A DNA stretch of 64,000 nt from the NCBI GenBank assembly GCA_964017195.1, contig OZ024895.1:26329875-26393874 (forward strand), in the 5' to 3' direction. Of the stretch, positions 33,425 to 45,120 are shown one piece after another. A program made the translations under genes and the position numbers. The stretch's first letter is position 1. Each line of letters begins with the position of its first letter. The DNA comes from Siderastrea radians. Lineage: Eukaryota > Cnidaria > Anthozoa > Scleractinia > Rhizangiidae. The notes beneath the pieces were generated by a model. The model was given only the letters and a program-made list of their open reading frames with translations. It was not told the DNA's origin and did not search any database.

Positions 33425-33830
33425 TCAATAAAAAGTCAAATGTTCATTCAAACGATTCTTATCTTTTCGGTCCTCCTTGATGTTCTTGTAACACTCGACC
33501 ATCGCCTGGAAACGCCAACTGCCATGAAACTTGGCAATCTTGATTTGCAGGTGATAGTCGAGTGCTTCAAAGTTCTCCATGGAAGTCGACCTGCACGAGT
33601 GGTCCAAACGCTCCACCTTTTTCTTATAAACGTAACGCACGATCTCACTCTTCAACATCTCTCCCAGAATCTTCTTCTGGCGTCTGCGCGGGAAGGCATT
33701 CCTGTCGCATCCATAAACGCTCCAGTAAAATCTGACAAACAGACGGGCGTTCTGTTGGTCTACGTCCAACTTGAGATGACTACGAAACCAGAGGACGTCC
33801 GCTTGCCACTCGTCGTCTAATTCTGCCCTC
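33425..33830 (-). CDS. Uncharacterised charged protein frame
   Basis: A minus-strand frame of at least 114 codons, open upstream to about 33830 without an obvious ATG. It contains RFYWSVYGCDRNAF and a Lys/Arg-rich KKKVERLDHSC stretch, and ends NEHLTFY. It is among the better-preserved frames of unit A. In unit B (61580-61889) a 10-bp repeat expansion and other changes disrupt it. It sits about 110 bases downstream of a TATA-like box on the same strand (33936-33951). The family is unknown; it may be a gene of the original element. Confidence 0.35.
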
Positions 33831-33935
33831 TTTATCTTTTATGAAACGTTTATGAAACTACTCAGATCTTGCAAAGGTTTCCTCGGTCTCTGCATCATCT
33901 TGACTGTGTGACTGAGCCTATGACAAGGGTGCTTT

Positions 33936-33951
33936 CGGTTTTTATACCCCT
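33936..33951 (-). promoter_or_regulatory. TATA-box-like core promoter, minus strand
   Basis: The minus strand reads GGGGTATAAAAACCG, followed about 50 bases later by an ATGATG. It is kept in unit B at about 62116-62131. It could serve the frame ending at 33425. Confidence 0.4.
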
Positions 33952-34104
33952 TCCATCGTAAAGGATTCTGAGAAAAAAGGGAAAGGGGGAGCAGTACCTG
34001 TAACGTTTCCCCCCAAACTGATTGCTTCTCAGGCAAAAGACACGTGACTCTCGTTTTTTTCATGAAAGGCGCCACATGCTTCAGTTCTGTGAAAATAAAC
34101 TACG

Positions 34105-34248
34105 ATGCCACGAGAAGAAGTAAAAGACGCAGCAGGTCTAAGCGGTTTATCATGCAAGAAAGTCTTGTGTTTGCTACAAGGCCAAGATGAAAAAGAAGGA
34201 CAAAATGACGATGAAGAATGCAAGGGACGCTCTCGGGCAAAAAATTAG
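34105..34248 (+). CDS. Small acidic plus-strand frame
   Basis: A 47-codon frame from ATG at 34105, ending at TAG 34248, with a Gln/Glu/Asp-rich second half (LLQGQDEKEGQNDDEEC). Unit B keeps the same frame (from about 62284) with three changed residues. It overlaps the longer plus-strand frame that starts at 34187. I cannot tell which of the two, if any, was translated. Confidence 0.25.
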   Translation: MPREEVKDAAGLSGLSCKKVLCLLQGQDEKEGQNDDEECKGRSRAKN

Positions 34249-34639
34249 GAAAGATGTGTTAAGCAACGAAGACATGAATGGATTTGAATGCCAGCGGCCC
34301 TTTGAAAGTCAACTTCTTCAAAAAAGGGGACGTGAAGTTCATCCTCAAACTTCCGGAGCCTTTGAATTTGATATTCACTCCTATATGAACCCGTTGAGTG
34401 AAACGATGGGAGTGCACGAACGTTATTTTCACACGCGATTAAGACACACCGATAATTTTGTGGGCCAACCTCATTTAGTCCGAGCTCTAGAAGAGGGTCT
34501 AAAAAGTGGTGCCCCCAATGCGAAAATGACAAGACATGCTGATCTCGGGCTTAAAATGCTGTTTCGCACAAACTCGAGCACTTTGCTAAAAGTCGCTCAA
34601 AAGTGGTGCACCCAGTGCGAAAATGACAAAACATTCTGA
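34187..34639 (+). CDS. Open frame running from the unit into satellite
   Basis: A 150-codon frame, also open in unit B from 62366. The unit-encoded part (about 104 codons) begins with a Lys-rich KKKDKMTMKN and continues through FECQRPFESQLLQKRGREV and VHERYFHTRLR to LVRALEEGL. The final 45 codons are satellite sequence. I do not recognise it. It is open in both units despite several amino-acid differences, so it may be the 5' exon or remnant of a gene of the original element whose end was replaced by satellite. Confidence 0.35.
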   Translation: MKKKDKMTMKNARDALGQKIRKDVLSNEDMNGFECQRPFESQLLQKRGREVHPQTSGAFEFDIHSYMNPLSETMGVHERYFHTRLRHTDNFVGQPHLVRALEEGLKSGAPNAKMTRHADLGLKMLFRTNSSTLLKVAQKWCTQCENDKTF

Positions 34640-37600
34640 TCTCGGGCTGAAAATGCTGTTTCGCACAAACTCGTGCACTTTGCTGAAAGTCGCTAAAAAG
34701 TAGTGTGGCCAGTGCGAAACTGACAAATCGTGCTGATGTCGGGCAGAAAACATTGTTTTGCACAAACTCGTGCACTTTGCTAAAAATGGCTAAGAAGTAG
34801 TGAGCCAAGTGGGAAAATGACAAAACGTTCTGATCTCGGGCTGAAAACACTGCTTTGTACAAACTGGTTCGCTTTGCTGAAAAGTGTAAAAAGTGGACGC
34901 CCAGTGCGAAAATGGCAAAACATGCTGATCTCGTTCTGAAAACTTTGTTTTGTGGAAACTCGTGCACTTTGCTGAAAATAGCTAAAAGGTGGTGCACCCA
35001 GAGCGAAAATGACAAAACGTACTGGCTTTAGGCTGAAAACGCTGTTTTGTACAAACTAGTGCCCGTTGTTAAAAGTCGCTAAAAAGTAGTGCGCCAAGTG
35101 CAAGAATGACAAAACGTGCTGATCTTGGGCTGAAAACGCTGGTTTGCACAACCTCGTGCACGTTGCTGAAAGTCGCTAAAAAGTGGTGCGCCAAGTGCGA
35201 AAATGACAAAACGTGGTGATCTCGGGCTGAAATTGCTGTTTTGCACAAACTCGTGCACATTGCTGAAAACGATAAAAAGTCTTGCGTCCAGTGCAAAAAT
35301 GACAGAACATGCTGATCTCGTTCTTAAAACGCTGTTTTGTAAAAAACTCGTGCACTTTGCTGGAAAAAGCTAAAAAGTGTTGCACCCAGTGCGAAAATGA
35401 CAACACGTGCTGATCTTGGGCTGAAAACGGTGTTTTATACAAACTCGTGCACTTACTAAAAATAACTTAAAAGTGGTGCGCCCAGTGAGAAAATGAGGAA
35501 ACGTGCTGATCTCCTGCTGAAAATGCTGTTTTGGAATAACCGATGCCCTTTGCTGAAAATCGCTCAAAAGTGGTCCGCCCAGTGCGAAGATGTTAAAACG
35601 TGCTGATGTCGGGCTAATAACGCTGTTTTGCTCTTTGGACAAACTCGTGCACTTTTCTGAAAAGAGTTAAAAAGTGGTGCACCCAGTGCAAAAATGACAG
35701 TACGTGCTGATCTCGGGCTGAAAACGTGTTTTGCACAAACTCGTGCACTTTGCTGAAAATCACTTAAAAGTAATGCGCCCAGTGCGAAAATGAGGAAACG
35801 TGCTGATCTCAGGCAGAAAAAACTGTTTTGGAAAAACTGGTGCCCTTTGCTGAAAATCGCAAAAAGTGGTGTGCCCAGTGCGAAAATGTTAAAACGTGCT
35901 GATCTCCGGCTGAAAAAGCTATTTTCTACAAACTCATGTACTTTCCTGAAAACGCTAAGAAGTGGTGTGCCCAGAGTGAAAATGACAAAACATGCTGATC
36001 TAGGGCTGAAAACGCTGTTGTGTACAAAGTCGTGCACTTTGCTGGAAATTGCTTATAACTGGTGTGCACAGTGCGAAAATGATAAAACGTGCTGATCTCG
36101 GGCTAATAATGCTGTTTTGCTCTTTGGACAAACTCGTGCACTTTGCTGAAAGGAGTTAAAAAGTGGTGCACGTAGTGCAAAAATGACAGTACCTGCTGAT
36201 CTCGGGCTGAAAACGCTCTTTTGAATAAAACTGATGCCATTTGCTTAAAATCGCTAAAACGTGGTGGGCCCAATGCGAAAATGACAAAAGCGTGCTCAAC
36301 TCGGGCTGAAAACGCTGTTTTGTACAAACTCATGCACTTTGCTGAAAACCGCTAAAAAGTGGTGGGCCCAACGCAAAAATGACAAAGGCGTGCTCATCTC
36401 GGGCTGAAAACGCTGTTTTGTACAAACTGAGGTACAGTGCAAAAATGTCAAAACGTGCTGATCTCGCTGTAATACCGCTGTTTTGGACAATCTCGTGAAG
36501 TTTGCTCAAAGAAGCTAAAACGTGTTGCACCAGTGCGAAAATGAGGAAACGTGCTGATCTCGGGCAGAAAACGCTCTTTTGTACAAACTCGTGCACTTCT
36601 GCTGAAAAGACTTAAAAAGTGGTTCACCCAGTGCAGAAATGACAGTACGTGCTGATCTCGGGCTGATAACGCTGTTTTGGACAAATTGAGGTACTTTGTT
36701 GAAAATCACTAAAAAGTGGTGTGCTTAGTGCGAAAATGAAAAAACGTGCTCAACTCGGGCTGAAAACGCTGTTTTGCACAAACTCATGCACTTTGCAGAA
36801 GATTGCCAAAAAGTGGTGCACCCAGTGCCAAAATGACAAAACGTGCTGATCTCGTTCTGAAAATGTTGCTTTATACAAGGTCGTGCACTTTGGTGTAAAC
36901 GCTAAAAAGTGATGACCCAGTGCCAAAATGACAAAAGGTCCTGATCTCGGGCTGAAAATGCTGTTTTCTAAAAACTGGTGTGCTTTTGCTGAAAAGCGCT
37001 AAAAAGTGGTCCACCCAGTGCGAAAATCTTAAAACGTGATGTCCGGCTGAAAACGCTGTTCTGTAAAAACTCTTGCGCTTTGCTGAAAACGCAAGAAAGT
37101 GGTGTGCCCAAAGCGAAAATGACAAAACATGCTGATCTAGCGCTGAAAAAACGCTGTTTTGTACAAACTCATGCACTTTGTTGAAACCGCTAAGAAGTGG
37201 TGTTGCCCAGAGCGAAAATGACAAAACATGCTGGTCTAGGGCTTAAAACGCTGTTTTGTACACACTTTGCTGAAAATCGTTAAAGAGGGGTGTGCACAGT
37301 ACGAAAATGATAAAACGTACTGATCTCGGGCTTATAACGCTGTTTTGCTCTTTAGGCAAACTCGTGCACTTTGCTAAATATTGCTAAAAAGTTGTGCACC
37401 CAGTGCGAAATTGACAAAACGTGCTGATGTCGGGAAGAAAACGCTGTTTTGGACAAACTGATACCCTTTGCTGAAAATCGCTAAAAAGTGGTCCGCCCAG
37501 TGCAAATATGAAAAAAACGTGCTCAATTCGTGCAGAAGACGGTGTTTTGCATAAACTCGTGCACTTTGCAGAAAATTGCCAAGAAGTGGTGCACCCAGTG

Positions 37601-38703
37601 CGAAAATGACAAAACGTGCTAATCTCGTTCTGAAAACGCTGTTTTGTACAAGCTCGTGCACTATGCTGTAAACGCTAAAAAGTGGTGTGCCCAGTGTGAA
37701 AAAGACAAAACGTGCTGATCTCGGGCTGAAAATGCTGTTTTGTACAAACTTCTGCACTTTGCTGAAAATCGCTAATAAGTGCTGCGCACAGTGAGAAAAT
37801 GACAAAACGTGCTGCCCTCGAGCTCAAAACGCTGCTTTGCTGTTTTTGACAAACTTGTGCACTTCGCTGAAAAGCGTTAAAAAGTGCTGTACCCAGGGAA
37901 AAAATGACAAAACGCGGTGATCTCTTTCTGAAAACGCTGTTTTGTACAAACTCGTGCACTTTGCTGAAAATCGCTAAAAAGTAGTGCGCCCAGTGCGAAA
38001 ATGACAACACGTTCTGATCTCGGGCTCAAAACTTCTGTTTCGTAAAAAGTCGTGCACTGTGCTGAAAATGCAACAAAGTGGTGTGGTACAAACTCGTGCA
38101 CTTTGCTCAAAAGCGCTAAAAAGTGGCGGGCCCAGTTCGAAAATGGAAAAACGTGGTGATCTCGGGCTAAACAGACTGTTTTTAAAGTAGTGCGCCCTGT
38201 GCGAAAATGACAAAACGTTCTGTCCTCGGACTTAAAACTTCTGTTTCGTACAAACTCGTGCACTTTGCTGAAAACGCTAAAAGGTGGTGTGCCCAGTGCG
38301 AAAATGACAAAACGTTCTGATCTCGGGCTGAAAACGCTGTTTTGTACGAACTCGTGCACTTTGCTGAAAAGTGCTAAAAAGTTGTACGCCCAGTGCGAAA
38401 ATGAAAAAACGTGCTGATCTTGGGCTGAAAACGCTGTTTGTATAAACTCGTGCACTTTGCTGAAAGTCGCTAAAAAGTGGTGCCCCGGGGGGGAAATGAC
38501 AAAACATGCTGTTCATGGGCTGAAAAGGCTGTTTTGTACAAAGTCGTGCACTTTGCTGAAAATCGCGAAAATGTAGTGCCCCCAGTGCGAAAATAACAAA
38601 ACGTTCTGATCTCGGGCTGAAAACGTCTGTTTCGTACAAACTCGTGCACTTTGCTGAAAATGCTAAAAAGTGGTGTGCCCAGTGCGAAAATGACAAGACA
38701 TTC
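34499..38703. repeat. Satellite array 2
   Basis: About 43 diverged monomers of the same 96-97 bp satellite, between unit A and unit B. No long near-identical higher-order blocks are visible, unlike array 1. Irregular monomers near 38080-38200 (GTGTGGTACAAACTCG; TTTTTAAAGTAGTGCG) match irregular monomers at 16565-16680, showing that the satellite next to the unit start was copied with it. Confidence 0.93.
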
Positions 38704-39164
38704 TTTCTACATATGTATAGTCATCTGTGTTGTACAAAACATGGCCGAAAAGCTTCAAATTTTCTGGAAACTCAAAAAGTAGACGGTGACAAACGTAGAT
38801 TGATGTACGGTCCTCTACCCTAAATGGCCTTTTTCGTAGGGATTTTTCTAAACTGCAAAATCTGATCATAGATTTTTGCTAACTTTTTTGTTTGGCTTTG
38901 GGAACACTGTCCTCATTGAGTTTATACAATAGAAAATGGGGGTCACCGTGCTCAATTAGGACAAAACGACCATTTATTTCTCTAAACAACTCAGTTTTCA
39001 TAAAAACCTACCAAGTTCCGAAAGTGTCTGCGCTCGCTGCGCGCTAATCACGGGAAAAATGATGCGCAGAAAGGATGCGCAATGCAATTAAATGGAATCA
39101 CCTTAAATGTCGGGACACCTTATCTTCAGTAACCTGATCTGCGATTCGCACTAGGTCACCAACT

Positions 39165-39356
39165 CTACTTGAAAATCAAACACGACGCCTTGGTCTCGCT
39201 GCTCTTGGTGCTACTTTTGAAAGGTTGAACGGTCTTTGGGCGACGTGGCTTCGAGCTGGTCTTTTTGTTCAACTTGTGAGGAAAGTAACTTTTTTGTGTT
39301 CCGAGATACCAAAATTCTAAGCATGATATTTGCAGACCACGAAATAACTGCAGCAC
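39165..39356 (-). CDS. Small basic open frame, unit B copy
   Basis: Counterpart of the frame at 17654-17845, 63 codons, differing by about one residue. Unrecognised. Confidence 0.2.
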   Translation of the reverse strand: MLQLFRGLQISCLEFWYLGTQKSYFPHKLNKKTSSKPRRPKTVQPFKSSTKSSETKASCLIFK

Positions 39357-40359
39357 CTAATTCTGGCTAAGAACGTTTACTTGATGAGTGTCCTCTTCGA
39401 TCAATGTGTCTAACCACTGAAGAAAATCACAGATACAATGTTCCGCTTTGGAGCATAAGGTCTTTCAGTTATCACTAGATTGGGAATATAATCTTGACGT
39501 TGCATGGCTTCCGTGACGTGGCAGTGGTCTGTCCTCATTCTCTTCCTCTTCCTCTTTTCCTTTGTTCGCCTGGAGTGTCTGAAGTTAAGCGGCTTCTCCA
39601 ACGTTTGGCTGGTGTTTCACTTTTTCTCCTTCTTCTACTCTTGGATCTCTTGAAGATTAGTAGCTCGTTGTAGAAATCAGCGATAGGTCTGGGCATTGAC
39701 GTAGTGTTGATAGAATAGACACATAAGGTCAGATGGCGAGTTCTAGGGGACGACCTCTATTCCATAAGGAACAAAGAGGATAACTAAGTAAATAAGACAG
39801 TAAGTAAGCAAGTAAGTAAGTTTACCATTCAACTGTATTAGTTATTGTACAGAAGGCGCGCAAAAAGAGTACAAAAATCCCAAAATATTGTACAGTTGAG
39901 TTGGATAATAAATCTCTTACTCGTTGTTTGCAAATACACCTCTGGTAATCACCAGGGGTTCAGTACCACACTCGGGATCTTTTTTGTTTTATTTCAAGGA
40001 CTCTGTTGCCCCGGTTTTAATTTGTGCGATGGAGAGTTGACACCTTCAATTTGCTCCCTCCCTTTCAAAGCATCAGCCAAACGTTGTAGGAGCTCACACT
40101 CGCACAACCCACCACAAAGCCACTCCCCCGCCCGCAATGCCCCTCCTTAGAAATTATAGAAAAGTCAAGGGTGAAATACCGCTGGTCCTCGTCAGCTATG
40201 CGAGTGTCCAACACACGATTGATGGCTCATTGCATCCTTTGTCGGTAGTTACTGGACAAAATTGCCCGTTTGACGCAATTGTGTTTAAATGCCGTTCCAC
40301 ATCAGGTTGAAGGTCAACTTCGAACGCTTACTCTGCATTAGGATCAATACAGCTACCGC

Positions 40360-40534
40360 TGTATAAAAAAGAGGTGCTCTTATCATCAAGAGTCATCCTC
40401 TTCTTGTTCTAGTAGCAAAGAGAGTACGTCTTACGTGACACACTACTAAGATCTGCTTCCTCTGCCCTGATCTTTTATCTGGTTCAGGTCACTGAGAAAA
40501 AAGACCCAGAGAGCCAAAGCACCTCTTTTTATAC
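40360..40534. promoter_or_regulatory. Facing TATA-like pair, unit B copy
   Basis: Plus-strand GTATAAAAAAGAGGTGCT at about 40361-40378, and the inverted AGCACCTCTTTTTATAC at about 40517-40533, preserving the arrangement of unit A. Confidence 0.4.
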
Positions 40535-40954
40535 AGTCGACTCAGGTTACTTGGTTTCTTCGGAAAGGGTACAAAAGAGGGGGTCCTCCTTTCCCTTTTT
40601 CTATTCTTTTGTTTTTTCTTTAACTTTGCGGTATAGCAGTATAAAGACAATTTAGGGGACACCAGTCAAAGGGTAGTTTACTCCAGCCAAGATGGCATAA
40701 AGTTTCAGAGTGGGTCTGCATGATTTAAGTAGGTTCAGTAATCGAAAGGGGTACAGGATTTTTGCAGGACCTATGACTACTTCTACTTGTATACGAAGTT
40801 TCTCAGTCAAAAGATACACACCGCAGGCACCTCCCGTGTAGTGTGTACATAAAGGCTGATCCATTAGAAAAGTCTATGACCATATTTAAGCATAAGAAGT
40901 GGTAGATAGTGAGCGTCAACGCTCTAGTCTTTAACTGTTAGCTAGCAGGCAAGT

Positions 40955-41162
40955 CCTGGGGGTGCGGTGGTGTAGTGGTTAATGTGTTGGAGTTCTTGTC
41001 TGTTCGAGCCAGTCTATGAATTCGTGTTCTTTCCTTAACCCTGTGATGGACTAGCATCCCAGCCAGGGATAACTAGCAATACTCTGAGTTGCTCAATGCT
41101 AGAGAAACCCGGTTAAGGTCCGGCCGTGTAAGCTCCCTTGGCTAGTGTGCGTCTTAAAGTAC
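40955..41162 (+). mobile_element. tRNA-derived SINE, unit B copy, internally deleted
   Basis: The same insertion as 21657-21941, with the same flanking duplication (CTAGCAGGCAAGT at 40942-40954, CAAGCAGACAAGT at 41163-41175). It lacks about 77 bases between TTTCCTTAA and CCCTGTGATGG. Confidence 0.85.
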
Positions 41163-41858
41163 CAAGCAGACAAGTCCACTAGAGGACGACTTCTTTGAAA
41201 CACGGTGATTGTTCTCCTACCCGTTATCCAAATTCTCCAAGGAAAACACACTCGTCCTGCCACTATGCCTTTTGAAATCAAAGTCAAAACAAACAAGAAA
41301 ATTCAGGTGTGGTCATGCGTCTGACAAGCGATTCTCGCTAGTAGTAAGGTACTTTCTCCTATGTGCGCTACCCTTACTTTGATGCGCGAGTTATGATTGG
41401 CGACGCAAGATACCACGTGACACAGGGAAGGGATGTCATTGGTGAAGGAGGTTGTTGACGTGATACCGGAACTATCAATGAAATTTTTGACGGCTCTCAA
41501 TCAAAAATCACCTTAACAACCTACATACAGAGCGCCAGCGTATGCATGCTCCACCATCTATGAAGTTCATTTGTTGTGTCTCCCTTATTAGACTAATCAG
41601 GAGACTAAAATCTTGTAAGTCAATGTCCTAGCCATGTCCTAACATGAAATGTGGGGATTAAAGACGTGATGTAGCTAGAAGAGATAAAGAATGCGTAACA
41701 CTTCTTGTTGGGTCCTGGTGTCTTGGTTTTCCTTACACAGGATGGTCACAGGGATGTCCATGTGCAGATGAAAGGAAGCCCTACAAAGATCTTGGCCAAA
41801 AGATGACGCATACCCCAAGAGGCGAAAGATTTAATGATCTATGAGGAAAGTTAGGAAA

Positions 41859-44375
41859 TTTGGTAAGCCGTGAGATCCACTCGTCCAATATAAAAGAGAT
41901 ATTCTTGATGCCAATGTAAATTAGTATCTCTGCGCTTGAAGTAAAAAATGGGAAAAATCCTTAGACGTATGAAAATGAAGTCATTTCTTCACTTCTAGTT
42001 GTGAAGTCTTCTTCTTCACTGCAGATCCTTCTCAGAAAGGGAAATTGGCTATAAGGAATTGAGTTGTTGCAACCAACTGGGTGTGAGGATGAGTAATTGA
42101 GATAAGAGTGAGAGTCTGTCTCTTTATAGTAAAAAGTAGTGATTAGGCGGTTAGAGGATGGAGTCAAATAGAGATCCAGGAAGGAAAGCTTGTCGTCTGA
42201 GATGGCCCAAGTGAATTTCAGGCTTAGATGAAAATTATTTAGGAAGTCCTCTCTGGTGCCCGACGCTGCACCCACTATTCGTCAATGTAGCGCTTGTAGA
42301 GGTCAGGTGTTTTTCCTTTGTACTGCTGGAAAATCTGCTCTTCAATGTGGCCAACGAATAAACACGCATAGTTCGGACCGAAACAGCTTCCCATCGCCAC
42401 GCCTCCAGTTTGTTGGTAATACTCGCCATTAAAGGAGAAGGTATCACGCTAGGAAATTATTGATTGAAATTGGGCCAACTTTTTTTGTTACAATTTATTT
42501 TTGTGAGTTTTTATGCTATTTACCTCAAATTTTCAACATGAATAGATATGTGCATGGTAAAGGGAACTATTGTTTTGATTTTTTAGTTTTTCGCATTTTT
42601 GGCGGGAAAGTGACGTCACGAATAATGGGTGAAAATTTACATTTTACATTTTGATACATTTAATAGTAGATGCTGAAAGAGCAAGCTTACTCAAGGTCAA
42701 AACCGAAGAGATAACCAAAATATGTTTATTCAGTCCAGGGATACAACTAGTTGAAATTTCCATTTGTGCTATTTTTAGTAACAAAATGGCGGAAATTTCA
42801 AAATTAAAACAACCATATTTCTGGACTGAATAAACATATTTTAGTTATCTCTTCAGTTTTGACCTTGTGTAAGCTTGGTCTTTCAGCAGCTATTATAAAA
42901 TGTATCAAAATTTAAAATGTTAATTTTCAGCCAATATTCGTGACGTCACTTTCCCGCCAAAAATAACCAAAACTAAAAAACCAAAACAATAGTTCCCTTT
43001 AACATGCACATATCTATTCATGTAGAAAATTTGACGTCAATAGCATAAAAACTCACAGAGATAAATTGTAACAAAAAACGTTGGCCCAATTTCAATCAAT
43101 AATTTCCCAGGGTGATTAAGGGTAAGGACGAGCTCGGCAAGGCAGACCAAGGAATGGGTAGGTGGTTTGAGCTAAGTACGTTTGTTGATTAAGTGTGTGT
43201 GCTAGTAAGCCATCGTTATTGGGTATAACGATATACAATGACCTGATGTCCGTAGCAAACACATAATTGGCTTTGCCGGAGAAACGAAAAGATTCCACAA
43301 TATCAAGCATGTGATTAGTGTCTTTGACGTAGCGGGGTAGGTTTTCTACAAGAGGCTTGGTAATCATATCGAGGGAAGTGGCCAGGAGTTCAGTAGGACA
43401 GTTACAGGCTGATACTATAGGTCTGCCCAGGTTCCCTGATTTATGAATCTTGGGAAGGAGGTAGAATTTTGAAGTACGGGAGTGGTCAAAAATTAAATTG
43501 GTGGTTGCTGGTGGAAGCTCGCGTTTAGAAATGGCGTCATGGACAACCTCAGCAACTTTCTTATTATGGTCAAGGGTAAGATCACGATCTAGCTTTGATA
43601 AAAAGCTAAGTCTGACAATTGGCTTTCAGCTTCCTGGATGTAAAGGTCACGAGCCTATACTACAACAGCAGTCCCTTTCTCTGCTGGTTCGGCTACAACG
43701 TCTTTGCGTTGTCGTAAAAAGAAAAGGGCTTCTTTTTCTAGTGGGGATAGGTTTGTTTTAGTAACCCGCTAATTGTAACCGAGCATCTTGTAGTCGAGGT
43801 GGTGTCCAGTTGGAGCGTGAATGTTTTATGGTCTTAAAAGGGTCCTCACACTTATTTGATGGTTGACTTGGGGGTCTGGCGTTTGCTGGGTCCCAACTAA
43901 AACGCGCCTTCAGACGGAGACGACGGAAAAACTTTTCGCAGTCTGCTTTTCTGTGTATTCGTCATCGTGGGCTCTAGTTGGGATACGCGAAAGACCCTTC
44001 CTAAGAAGACATCGTTCTTGTTCAGTTAGCTCAAGGTTTTCAGTGATAGTCTGGGCCATTACATGTGGATCTCAGTTCGTTGCTGATATCATCAATAGCG
44101 ATAGTTAATGATTGACATCTTATGTTGCATGGATACGATGGTTGCACGCATAAGGCAACGAAAGAAGTGCTTTCTAACAATATCTACTTGTCTCTTGTAT
44201 TGAGTAGAGTTTCCTTGTCAAAGGTTCGATGTCGCGAAAATTGATGTGAAATCTATTAGGTATTAGCCCGTGGCGTAGGCATCTGCTTAGGAAACCAATG
44301 TTGCTGGAAAACCGTGTTTTGTCAAATATTTTGTCTGCCAGGTGAAGGGGCCCCCTTTTTAGATATCTCATGGTA
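41859..44375 (-). pseudogene. Penelope-like retroelement 1, unit B copy, split by a MITE
   Basis: Counterpart of 22640-24545. The reverse transcriptase blocks KPLVENLPRYVKDTNHML (43305-43365) and SLYIVIPN and the downstream thumb block FLDLYLTPSSNRLI (42150-42200) are present. A 670-bp foldback MITE (42445-43114) separates the SLYIVIPN region from the GVAMGS region. The catalytic motif again reads YIDE followed by a stop, so the inactivating change predates duplication of the unit. Confidence 0.83.
42445..43114. mobile_element. 670-bp foldback MITE (EnSpm/CACTA-like ends)
   Basis: Termini CACGCTAGGAAATTATTG and, inverted, CACCCTGGGAAATTATTG, with inverted similarity extending through nearly the whole length to a short centre near 42780. 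It is flanked by an AT duplication (42443-42444 and 43115-43116). Unit A gives the empty site GAAGGTATTAAGGG near 23268. The CAC ends and 2-bp duplication fit EnSpm/CACTA-type non-autonomous elements; the assignment is tentative. It has no coding capacity. Each arm carries a TGACGTCA palindrome, near 42612 and 42940. Confidence 0.8.
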
Positions 44376-45120
44376 CTGGCTGACTTTGCTGTTGAGGTCT
44401 CTCTTTAAATTTCTCATGAAGTTACTTGGAGGTGGCATTCTTAATGTTAAAGTTACAGTTGCAAAGAAAGTACTTTAAACGGAAAAATGCATAAAAACTG
44501 TGTAGTGCATGTAAATCGAGATATTCTTGATGTAACTTTAAATGTGTCTCTGCGCTTGAAGTAGAAAATGGGAAAAATCTCTTCTTCAGTGAGAAATAAT
44601 GGCGTTAAGCAACAACGCGCGTCGGTTAATTTTGAAAGTCAAAAATGAATCTACGACACGCACACGCGCTAAAAAGTAACTATCAGAGAAATGCAAAGTC
44701 AGTGTTCATTTCACTTGGTTATAAAGTCTTGTGACGGAAGATTAATCTTGCTTCCATGCTGTGTCGAAACATGACTTGATGTCCATGTTGAACACATAAT
44801 TGTGGGTGCCGGAGAAACGAAAAGATTCGACAATGTCAAGCCTGTGATTAGTGTCTTTGACGTAGCTCGGTAGGTTTTCTACAAGAGGCTTTGTGATCAT
44901 ATCGAGATAAGTGGCTAGGAGTTCAGTAGCAAAGTTACAAGCTGATACTATAGGCCTGCCCGGGTTCCCTGGCTTATGAATCTTGGGAAGTAGGTAGAAT
45001 TTTGAATCACGGAGGTGGTCAACAATTAAATTGGTGGTTGATGGTGGAAGTTCCAGTTTAGAAATGGCGTCATGGACGACCTCAGCAACTTTCTTATTAC
45101 GGTCCATGGTAAGATCACGA
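44376..45120 (-). pseudogene. Penelope-like retroelement 2, downstream half, unit B copy
   Basis: A 136-codon frame (44742-45152) holds FYLLPKIHKPGNPGRPIVSA, then KPLVENLPSYVKDTNHRLDI, ending FNMDIKSCF. This copy is better preserved than 24546-25271 in unit A. The upstream half is at 48848-49080 and 50977-51335. Confidence 0.8.

Larger units (their letters stand above)
17183..34498. repeat. Long unit A of the macro-tandem repeat
   Basis: A 17.3 kb non-satellite segment whose backbone is colinear with unit B (38704-62677), interrupted there by later insertions. By eye the two differ at a few percent of positions. It starts in the AAATGACAAGACATTC part of a monomer and ends in the CTAAAAAGTGG part of a monomer, with satellite on both sides. 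It contains only decayed coding sequence and nested transposons. Its original identity is not clear; see the capsid-like relic. Confidence 0.9.

Noticed and set aside
33440..33820. 126-codon plus-strand frame
   Set aside because: It overlaps the minus-strand frame at 33425-33830, which has a more protein-like composition and a TATA-like box upstream. The plus frame is probably its shadow.
42460..42833. Short plus-strand frames in the MITE
   Set aside because: They are AT-rich frames within a hairpin-forming MITE with no coding signature.
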